Shown: positions 23,801 to 35,590 of the stretch, piece after piece
Position numbering within the stretch: position 1 is the first letter of the stretch
How the letters are laid out: each line of letters opens with the position of its first letter
NCBI RefSeq assembly: GCF_020740795.1
Contig: NC_067285.1
Coordinates: 39,406,511-39,470,510 of the forward strand
Direction of reading: 5' to 3'
From: Apus apus
Taxonomy: Eukaryota > Chordata > Aves > Apodiformes > Apodidae
Length of the DNA: 64,000 nucleotides
Position numbers and translations under genes: made by a program
The notes under the pieces: generated by a model
What the model was told of the DNA's origin: nothing
The model's database searches: none
The model's input: only the letters and a program-made list of their open reading frames with translations

Positions 23801-26800
23801 TGGCTTCCCCCCCCAGATTGTCCAGGAGCACAGTAGCTTTCCACCCCAGGCTGTCCAGGAGCACAGTGGCTTTCCACCCCAGATTGTCCAGGAGCACAGT
23901 GGCTTTCCACCCCAGGTTGTCCAGGAGCACAGTAGCTTTCCACCCCAGGTTGTCCAGGAAGACAGTGGCTTCCCACCCCATGTTGTCCAGGAAGACAGTG
24001 GCTTCCCACCCCAGGTTGTCCAGGAAGACAGTGGCTTCCCCCCCCAGATTGTCCAGGAGCACAGTAGCTTTCCACCCCAGGTTGTCCAGGAATATGGTGG
24101 CTTTCCACTCCAGGTTGTCCAGGAATATGGTGGCTTCCCACCCCAGATTGTCCAGGAATATGGTGGCTTCCCACCCCAGGTTGTCCAGGAGCACAGTGGC
24201 TTCCCACCCCAGGTTGTCCAGGAGCACAGTAGCTTTCCATCCCAGGTTGTCCAGGAGCACAGTGCCTTCCCCCCCCAGGTTGTCCAGGAGCACAGTGGCT
24301 TTCCACCCCAGATTGTCCAGGAATATGGTGGCTTCCCACCCCAGGTTGTCCAGGAACATGGTGGCTTCCCACCCCAGGTTGTCCAGGAGCACAGTGGCTT
24401 CCCACCCCAGGTTGTCCAGGAACACGGTGGCTTCCCACCCCAGGTTGTCCAGGAAGACAGTGGCTTCCCACCCCAGGTTGTCCAGGAGCACAGTGGCTTC
24501 CCACCCCAGGTTGTCCAGGAATATGGTGGCTTTCCACCCCAAGGCTGTCCAGGAACACAGTGGTTTTCCATCCCAGGTTGTCCAGGAACATGGTGGCTTC
24601 CCACCCCAAGGCTGTCCAGGAGCACAGTGGCTTCCCACCCCAGGTTGTCCAGGAATATGGTGGTTTCCCACCCCAGGTTGTCCAGGAGCACAGTAGCTTT
24701 CCATCCCATGTTGTCCAGGAACACAGTGGCTTCCCCCCCCAGGTTGTCCAGGAGCACAGTAGCTTTCCATCCCAGGTTGTCCAGGAGCACAGTGGCTTTC
24801 CCACCCCAGGTTGTCCAGGAACACGGTGGCTTTCCCATCCCAGGTTGTCCAGGAAGACAGTGGCTTTCCACCCCAGGTTGTCCAGGAGCACAGTAGCTTT
24901 CCATCCCATGTTGTCCAGGAACACAGTGGCTTCCCCCCCCATGTTGTCCAGGAGCACAGTGGCTTCCCACCCCAGATTGTCCAGGAAGACTGTGGCTTTC
25001 CATCCCAGATTGTCCAGGAAGACAGTGGCTTCTCACCCCAGGTTGTCCAGGAATATGGTGGCTTTCCCACCCCAGGTCCTCATCAGACACCTCTGGCTGC
25101 CCGGGTTGACCAGCAGCCACAGGTTGCTCGGTCACCCTCAGAAAGGAAGAAGAAGAATCCCCTAAATGCTCCTTTTCTGCTCGAATTTCAACTTTGGGGC
25201 CAAAAGCTCCATCAGTTGGAAAAACCCAGCGAGCCTCAGTCCAGGTTTGCACCGCGTGGAGGGTGGTGGAGCCACCCAAAGCTGCTGTGAAGGGTGGGTT
25301 TGGAGATGGAGGGCAGCTGGTTGGCCCAAGAAGGAGGACACCCAACCCCAGGCCAGGAAGGAGGTGGCCACGGGGACCATTTCTTTTCCAAGCTGGCATG
25401 ATGTGTTAGCTGGGGAGGGCAGAGACTGCAGGAGAGGGAAGGTGTCCACCTGGTTCCTCAAGAGCAGCAGGACAGCTCTCCTCGAGGTTGGACGTGGGTG
25501 GCAGAGTGAGCCAAGGCTCTGTCTCGGCTTCTTCCTCCCGTGCAGCAGGTTGGAGAAGAGCAGCTGCTGCTCCCTAGCCAGCCCATAACCCACCACCCAG
25601 TGAAGACCTTGCTTGGAGCCCCTCTTTGCCAGCTTGTCCCCAGGTGCGTTTGGCCACGGGGATCCTGCTCTTGCCTGCTGCAAGGCCGAGCATCTACAGG
25701 AGCTCTTCTTCCAGCCTCTCCATCCAGGGAGACAGATGCTGATGGGTCACCAGGGAGCTGCATCCTCCAGGAGAGGCCCTGCCAAGAGAGATCCTATGGG
25801 GTGTGTCCCCTGTTTGGGCCAGGAACGGGGCATCTGGGTGGTGAGGGAGACATGGAGACAGCCCAGCTTCTCTCAGCTGCAGGAAGCTTCAGGCTTTGGA
25901 ACAGTTCCACCTAAAGCACTTAAGGACCATGAAAGCTGAGCAGGCAAGGAGGCAGCTCAGCTTGCCAGGAAACCACAGCAACTGCAGCTTTGTTGGATCT
26001 GGTGGCCTTGGCTTCTCCACCACGGTCATTTCAGAGCTTTGCCTTTTAGCTGTTGGTGCTGCTGGGCCCTGCTTGTCTCCCCTGGGTCCTTCCTCTTCTC
26101 ACAGCTGCTTTTGTACCATCACCACCACCAACCTGACACCAAGAAGGGGACACAGCAGGAGGTGGGCAGGCAGCAAAGGGCCAGCCCATCATCCAGCTCC
26201 TGCTGCTGCTGCTACCAGGGTTACAGGGCACTAGGAAGCAGGTGGAGCTCCTGGAGAGGGTCCAGAGGAGGCCACGAAGATGATCTGAGGGCTGGAGCAG
26301 CTCTGCTCTGGAGACAGGCTGGGAGAGTTGGGGTGTTCAGCCTGGAGAGAAGGCTCCAGGGAGACCTTAGAGCACCTTCCAGTGCCTGAAGGGGCTCCAG
26401 GAAAGCTGGGGAGGGGCTTGGGACAAGGGCAGGGAGGGAGAGGACAAGGGGGATGGATTAAAGCTGGAAGAGGGAGATTGAGGTTGGACATGAGGAGGGA
26501 ATTCTGGAGTGTGAGGGTGGTGAGAGCCTGGGCTAGGTTGCCCAGGGAAGCTGTGGCTGCCCCATCCCTGGCAGTGTTGAAGGGCAGGTTGGATGGGGCT
26601 TGGAGCAGCCTGGGCTGCTGGGAGGTGTCCCTGCCCATGGCAGGGGGGTTGGATCTAAATGACCTTGAAGGTCCCTCCCAACCCAAACCATTCCATGAAG
26701 GCTTGCTCCAGACACAAAGAGCCACCACATCCCCACCAGCTGCCATTCCCCAGGCCCAGCCTGGCTGCTGCTGCTGCTCCTCCTGAGCTGGGATGGAAAC

Positions 26801-29800
26801 CTGGAGCTGCTCCCTCATCCCTGCATCCACCCTCCTCATTCCTGGGGAAGAACAAGGCAGGGCTCTGCAGCAGTGCCCTGGGGGGGGGGGGGGCGGGGGA
26901 AAGCAGGAACACAAGCTCCAAACCCAACCCAACCAGCCCATCACCCTTCTTCCTCATCTTGTGCTACCTCCAGATCCCTCAGACCTTTGTTTACCACAGG
27001 TGGGGCCTTCTGAGCAGAGAAGGGGTGGGGGGGGGGTGGGGGAAGATGAGGAACACCAAAGCCCAAATGACATGGTGACAGGGAAGGTGAGGCAGCCCAG
27101 GGCAGCCTGAAAGGCAAGTTGAACCTGAAGCAAACAACCAGTTTGGGTCATTTCTGGCCATCACCAAGGAGGCCCTCAAGAAGTGGGTGCCACCAGTTCT
27201 GCAGCTGAGCAGCAGCACGATGGAAGTCCCCCCTGAAGATGTGCCAGGGGGGAAGGGAACTGCACAAAACCAGCAGAGGGGAGAGGAAATCCCAACCACA
27301 GAAGCCAAAAGCCCAAGCCCAGCAGCTCATGAGGAGCATCTTGAAGCATCAGTTGTTTTACTGCTCTGCATCAGTCCACAAACTAATGGACCGAGACCTG
27401 GTGCAGGACAAGCCAGAGTGGCTCTGTCCTCATTCACTCAGAGAGGACCAGCACAACTTTGGACCTGCAGGAGGTCCAGAAAGCTTGTGAGCCACCCAGC
27501 ACATCCCCCAGAGCAAGACACACACCCCAGGAATGCTGGGGTCCAGCTGTTCCTCTGGAAGAAGACCTCCCCCTGGCAAGACCTCACCACGATTCCCATC
27601 CCTTAATAACTACTCATCACACTTTGCCTGCCATCTTCTCAAGCCTGGCCAAGAAGGAGACACAGCTCCAGCTTTTCTGTTGGAGCCCCTAATTGTGCTA
27701 ATTGCCCCTCATGGCCCTGGTGAGCCTCACCTGGGACCCCCCCACCCACCCTCAGTCCATTGGGCCAGGGCTTCTAGATAAGCTCAGGGTCCTACTTCAT
27801 GTCTGAGCTCTGTGGTGGGTTCTTCTGTCCCCAGGAGGAGGTGTTTTCTTTAGGGTTTCTCCTCTGGTGGTGTCTGATGTTGGTTTGGGCTGATGTTTCC
27901 ATCCTTTTGCTTCCAAGCTTGGTGTGTTTTGTTCTTTTGGGGCAGTCCCAGCACCCTCATCTGCTTGGGCTTCACCTTGCGGGCCTGTCGTGAGGTGGTT
28001 CTGGGTTTCTCCTGCCCCAAGGAGACCCAGAAAGTTGGATGTGTTCCTCAAGACCAGGTTTTGAGCTGGTGCAGGGTCTCCTGGAGGTGCCCAGCAGAAC
28101 CCCCTCCCTCCTTGTGGTGGCTTGTTCTCCATCTCTCACGTCTCCTTTGGGAGGTGGGGTTGGCTTTGTTGTGGAAGCAGAGCCAGGAAAAGCTCCTGAG
28201 AAAGGAATCCTGAGATGCCAGGGAAGCTGTCTTCCCCCTGGGCTGCTCCAGGAGCATCAACCTGCTTGCAGCTGGGGTGGCTGAGCTGATTCAGGCTGAG
28301 CTGCATGTGGGTCAGGTCATGTGGACCTGCTGGTGGTTGCATCAGATGTGATGAGTCACGAAGCTCTAAAAGCTCCAGCTCTGCCTTATCAGTGGGGGCT
28401 TGTTTGCTGCTCCAGCTGGTGCTGCTCTCTTGGTTTGGTTTGTTTTGTTTTTTCCCTGCTGCCAGAAGGATCTCAAAGCTTTCTGCTGGAGAAGGGCCTT
28501 GGCTGAGAGGTCACCAGCCTGGCTCAGGTCGGCTGCTTCCCGAGCAGAAGGTGGGAAGTGCTCAGTTCCTGCCAGGCTGGGACCTTCACCCTTGGGTAGA
28601 AAAGCTGGGGGACCAGAAGAAGGGAGAAGGCAGGTGGTTCACTCCTTGGGTTGGGACAATGTTCCTGGAGAGCAAGGAGCTTGATCTCCAAGGAGCTGGC
28701 CTTTCCTTTCCTTGGCCAGGAGGACAAGTGGGGGGGGAGGAAAAGACCTTTGGGAGCTCCTGGGAGGTGATGCTGCTGCTCCTGGGGGGCTCCTGGTGCC
28801 TCTGCTCCCAGCTGGGTGCTCAGCAGCCCCGAGGGTGAGTGGGTGGGTGAGTTCCTCAGGGCTGAGCTGGGCTTGGGTGTTTCTTGAGAGCTGCCCTCCC
28901 CTCTGACAGCCCTTCTCTGGTGGGTTTCTGGAAGGCACAGGATGCCGAGCAGCTCTCCGTGGGGGCTATGCCCCTTTTCCCAGGGGGGCTGCACTGCTCC
29001 CAGCTGCAGCTCCGACCCACCAGCTGTTGGAGGAACAAGGAAACCTTCACCTTGGCCCTTCTTTTTCCCTCTGGGTGTGCTGGAGGAGGACGGGGCTTGC
29101 AGATCAGCTGGGTGCTCCTCTGGCCACCCAGAGGAGCCACCTGGGGACAGGCTGAGCTGGTGCTGTAGTGTGAGGAGCCAGCAGCCAAGAGGGTCCTCAG
29201 CCAGGTCCTTGGTGTCCCCTTTTGCCCTGACCTGGCTCAGAAGCAGCCTGCAGGGCTTCTGGGATCCTAGCTGGGCTCCTCACGTGGCTCGTGGGCGAGG
29301 AGGTGACCTGCTGTGGGGTGATGGTTAAACCCTGGGGCAGGTGTTGGCTCCCAGCTGACCCCCTGGAGGGGGCAGCTTGGTGGGGCAGGAGGTTGGCAGG
29401 GGCTCTGTCAGCAGAGGTTTCTGCAGCACCCCTGAGCTGGAAGCCAAAGCTTGGCTGGTGGGGTGATGACCAAGCAGGAGCAGAGGGAGCCTGAGCTGAG
29501 CAGTGTGGCCCTGCTTGCTCTCCTGGGAGATGTCCCTGTTGCTCGTGACCTGCTTGGCTGGGAGGGCTGAGCCAGGCCCTCTCCCTGCCTCCAGCTTTGG
29601 CTCAGCCTCTGGATTTAGTCCCCTGGGATGTCAGCAGGAATGTCCTGACTCATCCTGCCTGGCAGCATCGCCAGCTTCTCAAAGGTCCTGCTGGCTTTGC
29701 CTCCCGACCTGAAGCAGGACAGGAGAGCTCTCCTAACCCAAGGGAACATGGTGGGGCTTGGTGTGAGGTGGGAAGCTGCCTGTGGCCAAGAGAGGCTGGA

Positions 29801-32800
29801 AACACCTACCTCTACAAGCAGGTAATAGGTTTCCAAGGTGCTCCCACCCTGGGAAGGTCCTGCTGTGCTTGGGGGGGGGGGGGGGGGGAGGCTGTGAGCC
29901 CCAGAGTGCCTGACCTGCTGGAGAAGCCCCACATCTGCAGTGCCAAGGTGGGATGGAGACAGGATCACTCCCCAGAAATGCAGGTAGAGGTGTTGGATCC
30001 CCCAGCTGAAGATCACCACGGGTGTGGAAAGCCAGCCAGGTGGCTTGCCTGGTCACCAGGCCCCATCCACCTTGTCCTCCATCTCCTCTCCTGTCTTCTG
30101 TGCTCCAGGATGGGTGAAAGCTCAGAGGCATCTCCAGGTGCTTGTCTCTGACAGAAGAGCATCCGTGGTCTCAATCCCACCTCCCAGCCCCTCTTGCTTG
30201 GGAATTGGGGTCCACGACAGGGGTGTCTACAGGACCAGGAGGAAAAAAAAAAATGGGGGTCAAAGCTGCCAGGGGCGTGTGCTGCTCAATGTCTTGGGCT
30301 CTGGTAGAAGCCACGTCCCAGAGTTGGCTTTAGATCCCTGGCCAAGTGTGTGGTTGGGGTTTCTAGGCAGAAAATGCCCTCATGGAAGGTGTCCTCCATG
30401 CCTGGGAGCTGGAGGTCTGTAGCTGAGATGTCCCTTCTGCTGTTCTCCAGGGAGGGTCTGCAGGTTGAGTGCTGGACCACCTGCACTGGTGGCTGGGAAG
30501 ACCCAGAGCCATAGAATCATGGGATGGGTTTGGGTCGGAAGGGACCTCAAAGATCATCCAGTCCCAACCCCCTGCATGGGCAGGGACACCTCCCACCAGC
30601 CCAGGCTGCTCCAAGCCCCATCCAACCTGCCCTTCAACACTGCCAGGGATGGGGCAGCCACAGCTTCCCTGGGCAACCTGTCCCAGCATCTTACCACCCT
30701 CACACTCCAGAATTTCCTCCTCATGTCTCACCTCAATCTCCCTCTTCCAGTTTTCATCCCTCCCCCTCATCCCATCCCTCCCTGCCCTTGTCCCAAGTCC
30801 CTCCCCAGCTTTCCTGGAGTCCCTTCAGGCCCTGGAAGGTGCTCTCAGGTCTCCCTGGAGCCTTCTCTTCTCCAGGCTGAACACCCCAACATCTCCCAGC
30901 CTGGCTCCATGAGCAGAGCTGCTTCACACCCCACTGTGTCTGGGGCAGCCAGAGTCACTTGGTGGGTCACCAGCAGCTCTGCTCCATCTCAGAGACATCT
31001 CTGGGCCAAGCTGGGTCCCTTCTTGCTTCCTTGGGTGGCTTTTCAGTTAGACTTGGGGGGGGATGGTTGATGACACCTCCTTGGGGAGCGCCTTGGTGAG
31101 GAGGAGAAGAGCCTGGTGGTGCCCACCAGCAATGACCTGCAAGCTCCTGCTGGTGGAGAGCTACCATGGGGCTTGTCTTCACTCTCACTGCTTTTGTTGC
31201 TCACCAAGCTCCTGTCCCTGGAGCTGAGGTGGGACCTGGGCTCCAGGTTTCCCACCAACCAGCATTTTTGGGGTGTTGTTTTGCTCCTCTGTGCTCAACC
31301 AAAGGGCTTCATTGTGGCTCCTTCTTCAGGAGGTGCTGGTGGAGCAACCTCTGGCCTTCCCCAGTGCTGGGCTTGGGATGCTCTGGGGGGTGTCAGTAAG
31401 TGAAAACATGGGAATGAAGTTCCCCCCCCGCCCCAAGTGTCACTTGGTCTTGGCGTGTCCTCCCTCTTGCCTCGTGGTGCCAAGGGAGCTGCTGGTGCTG
31501 GCCCAGTTTAGCCCTGGAGAGCAGGAAGATGGGGTGGGAGCAGAGCCCCAGCTGGTGGGAACGGGGGGGGGGGGGGGGGGGGGGGGGGGAAGGATGGCTC
31601 CTCTTGGAGCTGGGGAAAGGGAGGAGGAGGAATGAAGGCACCAGGAAAGGAGGGGAGGAGACAGAGGCTGGTGTCACCATCCCCTGGTGGCTGCCGAGGA
31701 GGAGCTTGATCCTGAGGAGGAGCTTGGATCCTGTGGGCAGGAGGTGCTGGGAAGCTGGTGGGGGACCCCAGCCTTGGGGAGAAGCAGTGCTGGGCCACCT
31801 GGTCTGGTTTGAACCTCCCCTCTCTCTCTCTCCTTTCTCTTTGAGGTGGTTCTCAGCAGGTTCAAAGCAACAAACTCCTCCTCCTCCTCCAGCTTCCTTC
31901 CCAAACCCTTTGGTGTTCCCCAGGTTCCTGCAAAGGTTTCCCTGGGGTCACCTCTCCCTCCTCTCCCTCCTAGGCCTGGGCAACGGTGTCACAGCAGTGT
32001 CCCTCACCCCCACCAGCCCCCCTTTCTCCTCGGAGGGGACAGCAGCAGGACCCAGCTCCAGAGATGCCCCCAGCACAGGACCTGCTGGAGGTGATGAGAT
32101 GCCAGCACAGGGGGGTGGCCACAACGGCACCAGGGCAGAGCCACTGTCCCCTGCTCCTGCCACTTCCACCCCTCTGGCCACCACCACAGATGACACTCCA
32201 CCTCTAGCCTTCAAGCCCAGCTTGGTGCCACCAACCATGGAGCCAGCAGATCCGGGGGCAGCTCCCAGCCCCACAGCTCCCCCTGCATCCTCCAGCCCCA
32301 CAGCTCCCCCTGCATCCTCCAGCCCCACCGGTGACCTGCACTCATCCCCTGGGATGGCTCTGTCCCCACCACCTCTCCTCCTGAGCCCGGCCACCACCAC
32401 CCAGCCACCCAGCAAGGATGTCCCTTCCCTGGGGACACTGCCCGTGGCCCCAAGCCTGGCTCTGGAGCCAACGTCCCCCCCAGTGACTGTGCTGAGTCCC
32501 ACTGCAGCTGGGGCCATGGCCACTGGCAAAACCACCCTCCCCACGGGTGTCACCATGGAAGAGGTCCCACGAGCCCTGAGTGCAGGTGAGCACCTCCCTA
32601 CACATACCTCGGGTGTCGAGGGCATCTGAAGAAGGGTCTTGAGAAGAGTTTTAGCATCTCAGGAAGCTCCAGGAGAACATTTTTATTGGGGGGGAGGGGT
32701 CTTAGGAACGTCCAGGAGGAGATGTTGGTGGGTCTTCGAGTTTGGGGTGTGGGTGGGAGAAGGTCTGGAGGTACCTTGGGGTGGGGGGTTGGGTTCTGTG

Positions 32801-33823
32801 GAGATCTAAGGTGGGTCTTGGGGTCCTTTGGGGGTCTTGGACAAGCATTTTTGGGGGGCTTCAGAGGTTTTGGGGGTCCTCCAATGTGGTTTGGAGGTGT
32901 GGAAGAAGGTCTGGAGGCTCCTGGAAGTTTTGGGGTGCTCTTGGGTGCTGGATAGGTGCAGCTATAATGTCCATCTCAAGGTGCTTAGACAGGAGGGGCA
33001 GCCCCTCCAGGTTGGAAGGGAAGAGGTGCTCAACCATCAGAGAGCTTTCCTGGAGAAGCCTGTGGCCTCTGCTCCACTGGAGGAGACCAAGTCAGGAGAT
33101 ACCAAACCTCAGTTGCCCAGAAGTGTGAATCAAGTCCTGAATTCCAAGTTTTGACCCCAGTCAATGGGTGCAGCCCGAGTTGGGCTGGTCTCAGCTTATC
33201 TTCTCCCTCCTGGAGACCTCCTTGAGCTTCCACGTGTCCTCTTCTCCAACCTCAGAGACCTTCCAAGCGCTTCCTGAGGCCAGGAAAAGGGAGGAATCTG
33301 GAGCATTGTCCAGCTTGAGACGCTCCCTGGTGCTGGGAGGAGCATCCAGGAGCATCATCCCTACGCTCCTCGGAGCTCAGCTGTGGTGTTTTTTTTGGCC
33401 CAAATCCACCTGCTCTGGGGGGAGTCACGGCCAAAAAAATAAGACTGGGGGGGGGGATGTTTGGTGGGGAGGGGGATGGGTGGGCTGAGCCCTTTCTGAT
33501 GGACCCTCCCTCCCCAGGGAGCATCGTGGCCATCACCGTGACCGTCATCGTGGCTGTGGTGCTGGTGCTCACCGTGGCCACCTACCTCAAGATCAGGTGA
33601 GGTTGGGTTGGGTTTTTTTTTGGGGGGTGAGGCCTCTTGCATTTGAAGGGCAAAGCCCTTGGGATGTGCAGTGAAACCCCCCCACCCCAACTGAGCCAAC
33701 CAAGGTGACACTTGGGGGGGGTTGTCTTCTCCTGGCAGGCACTCCTCCTACGGCCGCCTGCTGGATGACCACGACCAGGGCTCCTGGGGCAACTACAACA
33801 ACCCCCTCTACGATGACTCCTAG
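20825..33823 (+). CDS. PARM1: PARM1, prostate androgen-regulated mucin-like protein 1 (complete)
   Basis: Exons 20825-20885, 31974-32585, 33518-33596 and 33739-33823 join with gt-ag borders into 837 bp, 278 codons plus stop (human about 310). Residues 1-20 are a signal peptide with a Cys-rich start ([20 protein letters not shown]). Residues 21-224 are a Ser/Thr/Pro mucin-like ectodomain with one N-glycosylation site (HNGT). Residues 227-248 form the membrane helix ([20 protein letters not shown]). Residues 249-278 are the tail, with [12 protein letters not shown] and [14 protein letters not shown], nearly identical to mammalian PARM1. YGRL and NPLY in the tail look like endocytic sorting signals (inference). 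Known PARM1 is a Golgi/endosome-cycling type I protein. It lies head-to-head with the 16.2-kb signal exon and is followed by minus-strand RCHY1 and CDKL2, as in human 4q21. The ectodomain is poorly conserved; identity rests on the tail and exon structure. Confidence 0.93.
21071..21612 (+). repeat. 19-22 bp minisatellite in PARM1 intron 1
   Basis: About 26 copies of cactcaccccttcccagtcc with a cactaacaccccctcccagtcc variant, near the start of the intron. Confidence 0.95.
23490..25075 (+). repeat. 33-bp minisatellite with all-frame open reading
   Basis: About 47 copies of a 33-bp unit beginning gttgtccaggagcacagtgg and ending cttcccaccccag. 33 is divisible by three and the unit has no stop in most frames, so frames of 400-820 codons (11-residue repeats such as [11 protein letters not shown]) stay open on both strands. 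A seven-unit block (23694-23840) recurs at 23924-24075, a higher-order duplication of about 231 bp. Confidence 0.96.
26240..26699 (+). repeat. CR1 LINE, 3' part (sense +)
   Basis: CR1 3' region from ggagctcctggagagggtcc to aacccaaaccattcc, in PARM1 intron 1. Confidence 0.93.
29871..29888 (+). repeat. G homopolymer (18 bp)
   Basis: Pure G run in PARM1 intron 1. Confidence 0.9.
30511..30912 (-). repeat. CR1 LINE, 3' part (sense -)
   Basis: Begins with the complement of the octamer end (atagaatcatgggatgggtt) and contains the standard CR1 3' region, antisense to PARM1. Confidence 0.93.
31563..31589 (+). repeat. G homopolymer (27 bp) near the PARM1 exon 2 acceptor
   Basis: Uninterrupted G run 385 bp upstream of exon 2. 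A frame running through it into exon 2 is not real coding sequence. Confidence 0.9.
31974..32585 (+). CDS. PARM1: PARM1 exon 2 (mucin-like ectodomain)
   Basis: The acceptor is ctctccctcctag and the donor is gtgagc. The sequence is rich in Ser, Thr, Pro and Ala. A 27-bp tandem duplication at about 32270-32330 gives SPTAPPASS twice. The end, [12 protein letters not shown], matches the conserved pre-membrane stretch of PARM1. Confidence 0.9.
33518..33596 (+). CDS. PARM1: PARM1 exon 3 (transmembrane helix)
   Basis: Encodes [15 protein letters not shown] then [11 protein letters not shown], with acceptor cctccccag and donor gtgagg. About 22 hydrophobic residues are followed by a basic stop-transfer (K-I-R-H). 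Confidence 0.95.
33739..33823 (+). CDS. PARM1: PARM1 exon 4 (cytoplasmic tail, stop)
   Basis: Encodes [18 protein letters not shown] then YNNPLYDDS and TAG. The acceptor is cctggcag. This is the most conserved part of the family. Confidence 0.96.
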
Positions 33824-34057
33824 CAGGGAGGAAGCCAAAACCCCACAAAAACCTCCAGGAATGAAAGCCCTGAACTTAGAACTTCCTTCTGGAGCTGAAC
33901 ATCTGCTGGGGAGGAGATGGACAAGCAGGGGCAACCCCCGGGGAGAGGACACCAAGAGGATGGAGGTTCATGGCTCTGTTCTCCTGCAGAGGTTCCTGTG
34001 CAGAAGCTCTTGGCTTCATTTTGATTTATTATTCTGATTATTTTCCCCACTCCTCCC

Positions 34058-34063
34058 AATAAA
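34058..34063 (+). terminator. PARM1 poly(A) signal
   Basis: AATAAA 235 bp after the PARM1 stop, followed by a T-rich tract (ttgttgc then a T run), as expected for a cleavage site. It implies a very short 3' UTR. Confidence 0.8.
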
Positions 34064-34778
34064 TTGTTGCTTTTTTTTTTTTCTCTCTCCCAAACACGGC
34101 CTGGGAGAAGGTGACTGACCCACCTGAGCTCTCCTGGGCAGAGAGGTGGCCCGTGTCACCTGCTTGCTCTGGAGCTTTGGTGTCAATCCTTGGAGGAGGA
34201 GAAAAACCAAACCCCAACGGGTTTGGCTGCTAAAAGACAAGCAGGTGGTTTTTAAACTCCCTGGTTTGTAGGTTCAACTGCTGGTGTGCAAAGCTGGGGG
34301 GGGGGGGTGGGGGTGGTGGTGGCAGGGCTGGTTTGGGGAGGGGGTGTCCACCCCAAACCTGCACCTCCTTGCTTGGTTGCTTCCATCTTGAGCTTAATCC
34401 CACCCCCCCCTTGGCAGTGAAAAGCAACGTGAAGAAACGGTCACTGAAGGATGCTGTGAGTGTTTGGGGGGGAACCCAGAGCTGCTCCCCATCACCTGGG
34501 GGTGGTGGGGCAGTCCCTACAGCTCCTCAGCAAGGTGGGGCACACCTGAGCTTTCTCCAGGGGTTTTTGGAGAAGGCAGGAGCACCTCATGGGTCTGGGG
34601 AGAGCTGCACCTGCTGGCAGCATTTCCTGTCCCTGCTCCTAAGGAGGGACTTGTCTGGTGTGAGGTTCTTCAGGGGTTTTTTTCCTCCAAGGTACCACTT
34701 GGCTGAAGCTGAAGTCCTGGAGCAGCAGAATCTTTGCTGCTGTAGGGAGGGCAACCAACAGGGAGCTGCTGTGAGCAG
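34064..34778. other. Unassigned sequence downstream of PARM1
   Basis: No gene recognised. Contains a short G-rich tract at 34295-34325. Confidence 0.5.
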
Positions 34779-35590
34779 ATCATGGAACCACAGGTTAGTT
34801 TGGGTGGGAAGGGACCTTCAAGGTCATCTAGATCCAACCCCCCTGCACAGGCAGGGACACCTCCCACCAGCCCAGGTTGCTCCAAGCCCCATCCAACCTG
34901 GCCTTGGACATTTCCAGGGATGGGGCAGCCACAGCTTCCCTGGGCAACCTGGGCCAGGCTCTCACCACCCTCACAGCCAAGAATTTCCTCCTCATGTCTC
35001 ACCTCAACCTCCCTCTTCCAGTTTTCATCCATCCCCCCTTGTCCTCTCCCTCCCTGCCCTTGTCCCAAGCCCCTCCCCAGCTTTCCTGGAGCCCCTTCAG
35101 GCCCTGGAAGGTGCTCTAAGGTCTCCCTGGAGCCTTCTCTTCTCCAGGCTGAACACCCCAGCTCTCCCAGCCTGTCTCCAGAGCAGAGCTGCTCCAGCCC
35201 TCCCATCATCTCCCCTGAACTTGCTCCAACAGCTCCATGTCCTTGTGTTGGGGGCTCCAGAGCTGGAGCCAGCTCTGCAGGCAGGGTCTGACACTCCCTG
35301 GCCCTGCTGCCCAAGCTGCTTGTGCTGCAACCCAGGACACAATTGCCCCTCTGGGCTCCAGCCCTCACTGGTGGCTCATGTCGAGCTTCTCATCTCCTCC
35401 CACCCCCAAGTCCTTCTCCTCAGGGCTGCTCTCCAGCCATTCTCCCCCCAGCCTCAATTTGTGCCTGGGGTTGCACCAACCCAGGTGCAGGACCTTGCAC
35501 TGGACCTTGTTGAGCTTCATGAGGTTGGCATGAGCCCACCTCCAGCCTGTCAAGGTCCCTCTGGATGGATCCCTTCCCTCCAGTGTGTCT
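34779..35590 (-). repeat. CR1 LINE, longer copy (sense -), left arm of an inverted pair
   Basis: From atcatggaaccacaggttag through the 3' region into the end of the coding region (complement of Leu-Asp-Arg-Leu-type reverse-transcriptase tail, ccagcctgtcaaggtccctc). Confidence 0.92.

Larger units (their letters stand above)
20886..31973 (+). other. PARM1 intron 1
   Basis: An 11.1-kb intron. It holds the 20-bp (21071) and 33-bp (23490) minisatellites, two CR1 copies (26240 +, 30511 -) and G runs. Between repeats I found no exon with conserved coding content. Confidence 0.75.

Noticed and set aside
23490-25075. CRISPR-like regular repeat
   Set aside because: Direct tandem array without spacers in a vertebrate intron.
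23377-25399. Minus-strand frames of 526-820 codons and plus-strand frames of 414-465 codons
   Set aside because: They are the 33-bp minisatellite read in every frame. No domain, no splice context, and it lies inside PARM1 intron 1.
31529-31973. Upstream extension of the PARM1 exon 2 frame
   Set aside because: It runs through a 27-base G run. The acceptor ctctccctcctag at 31973 and phase agreement with exon 1 define the real exon start.
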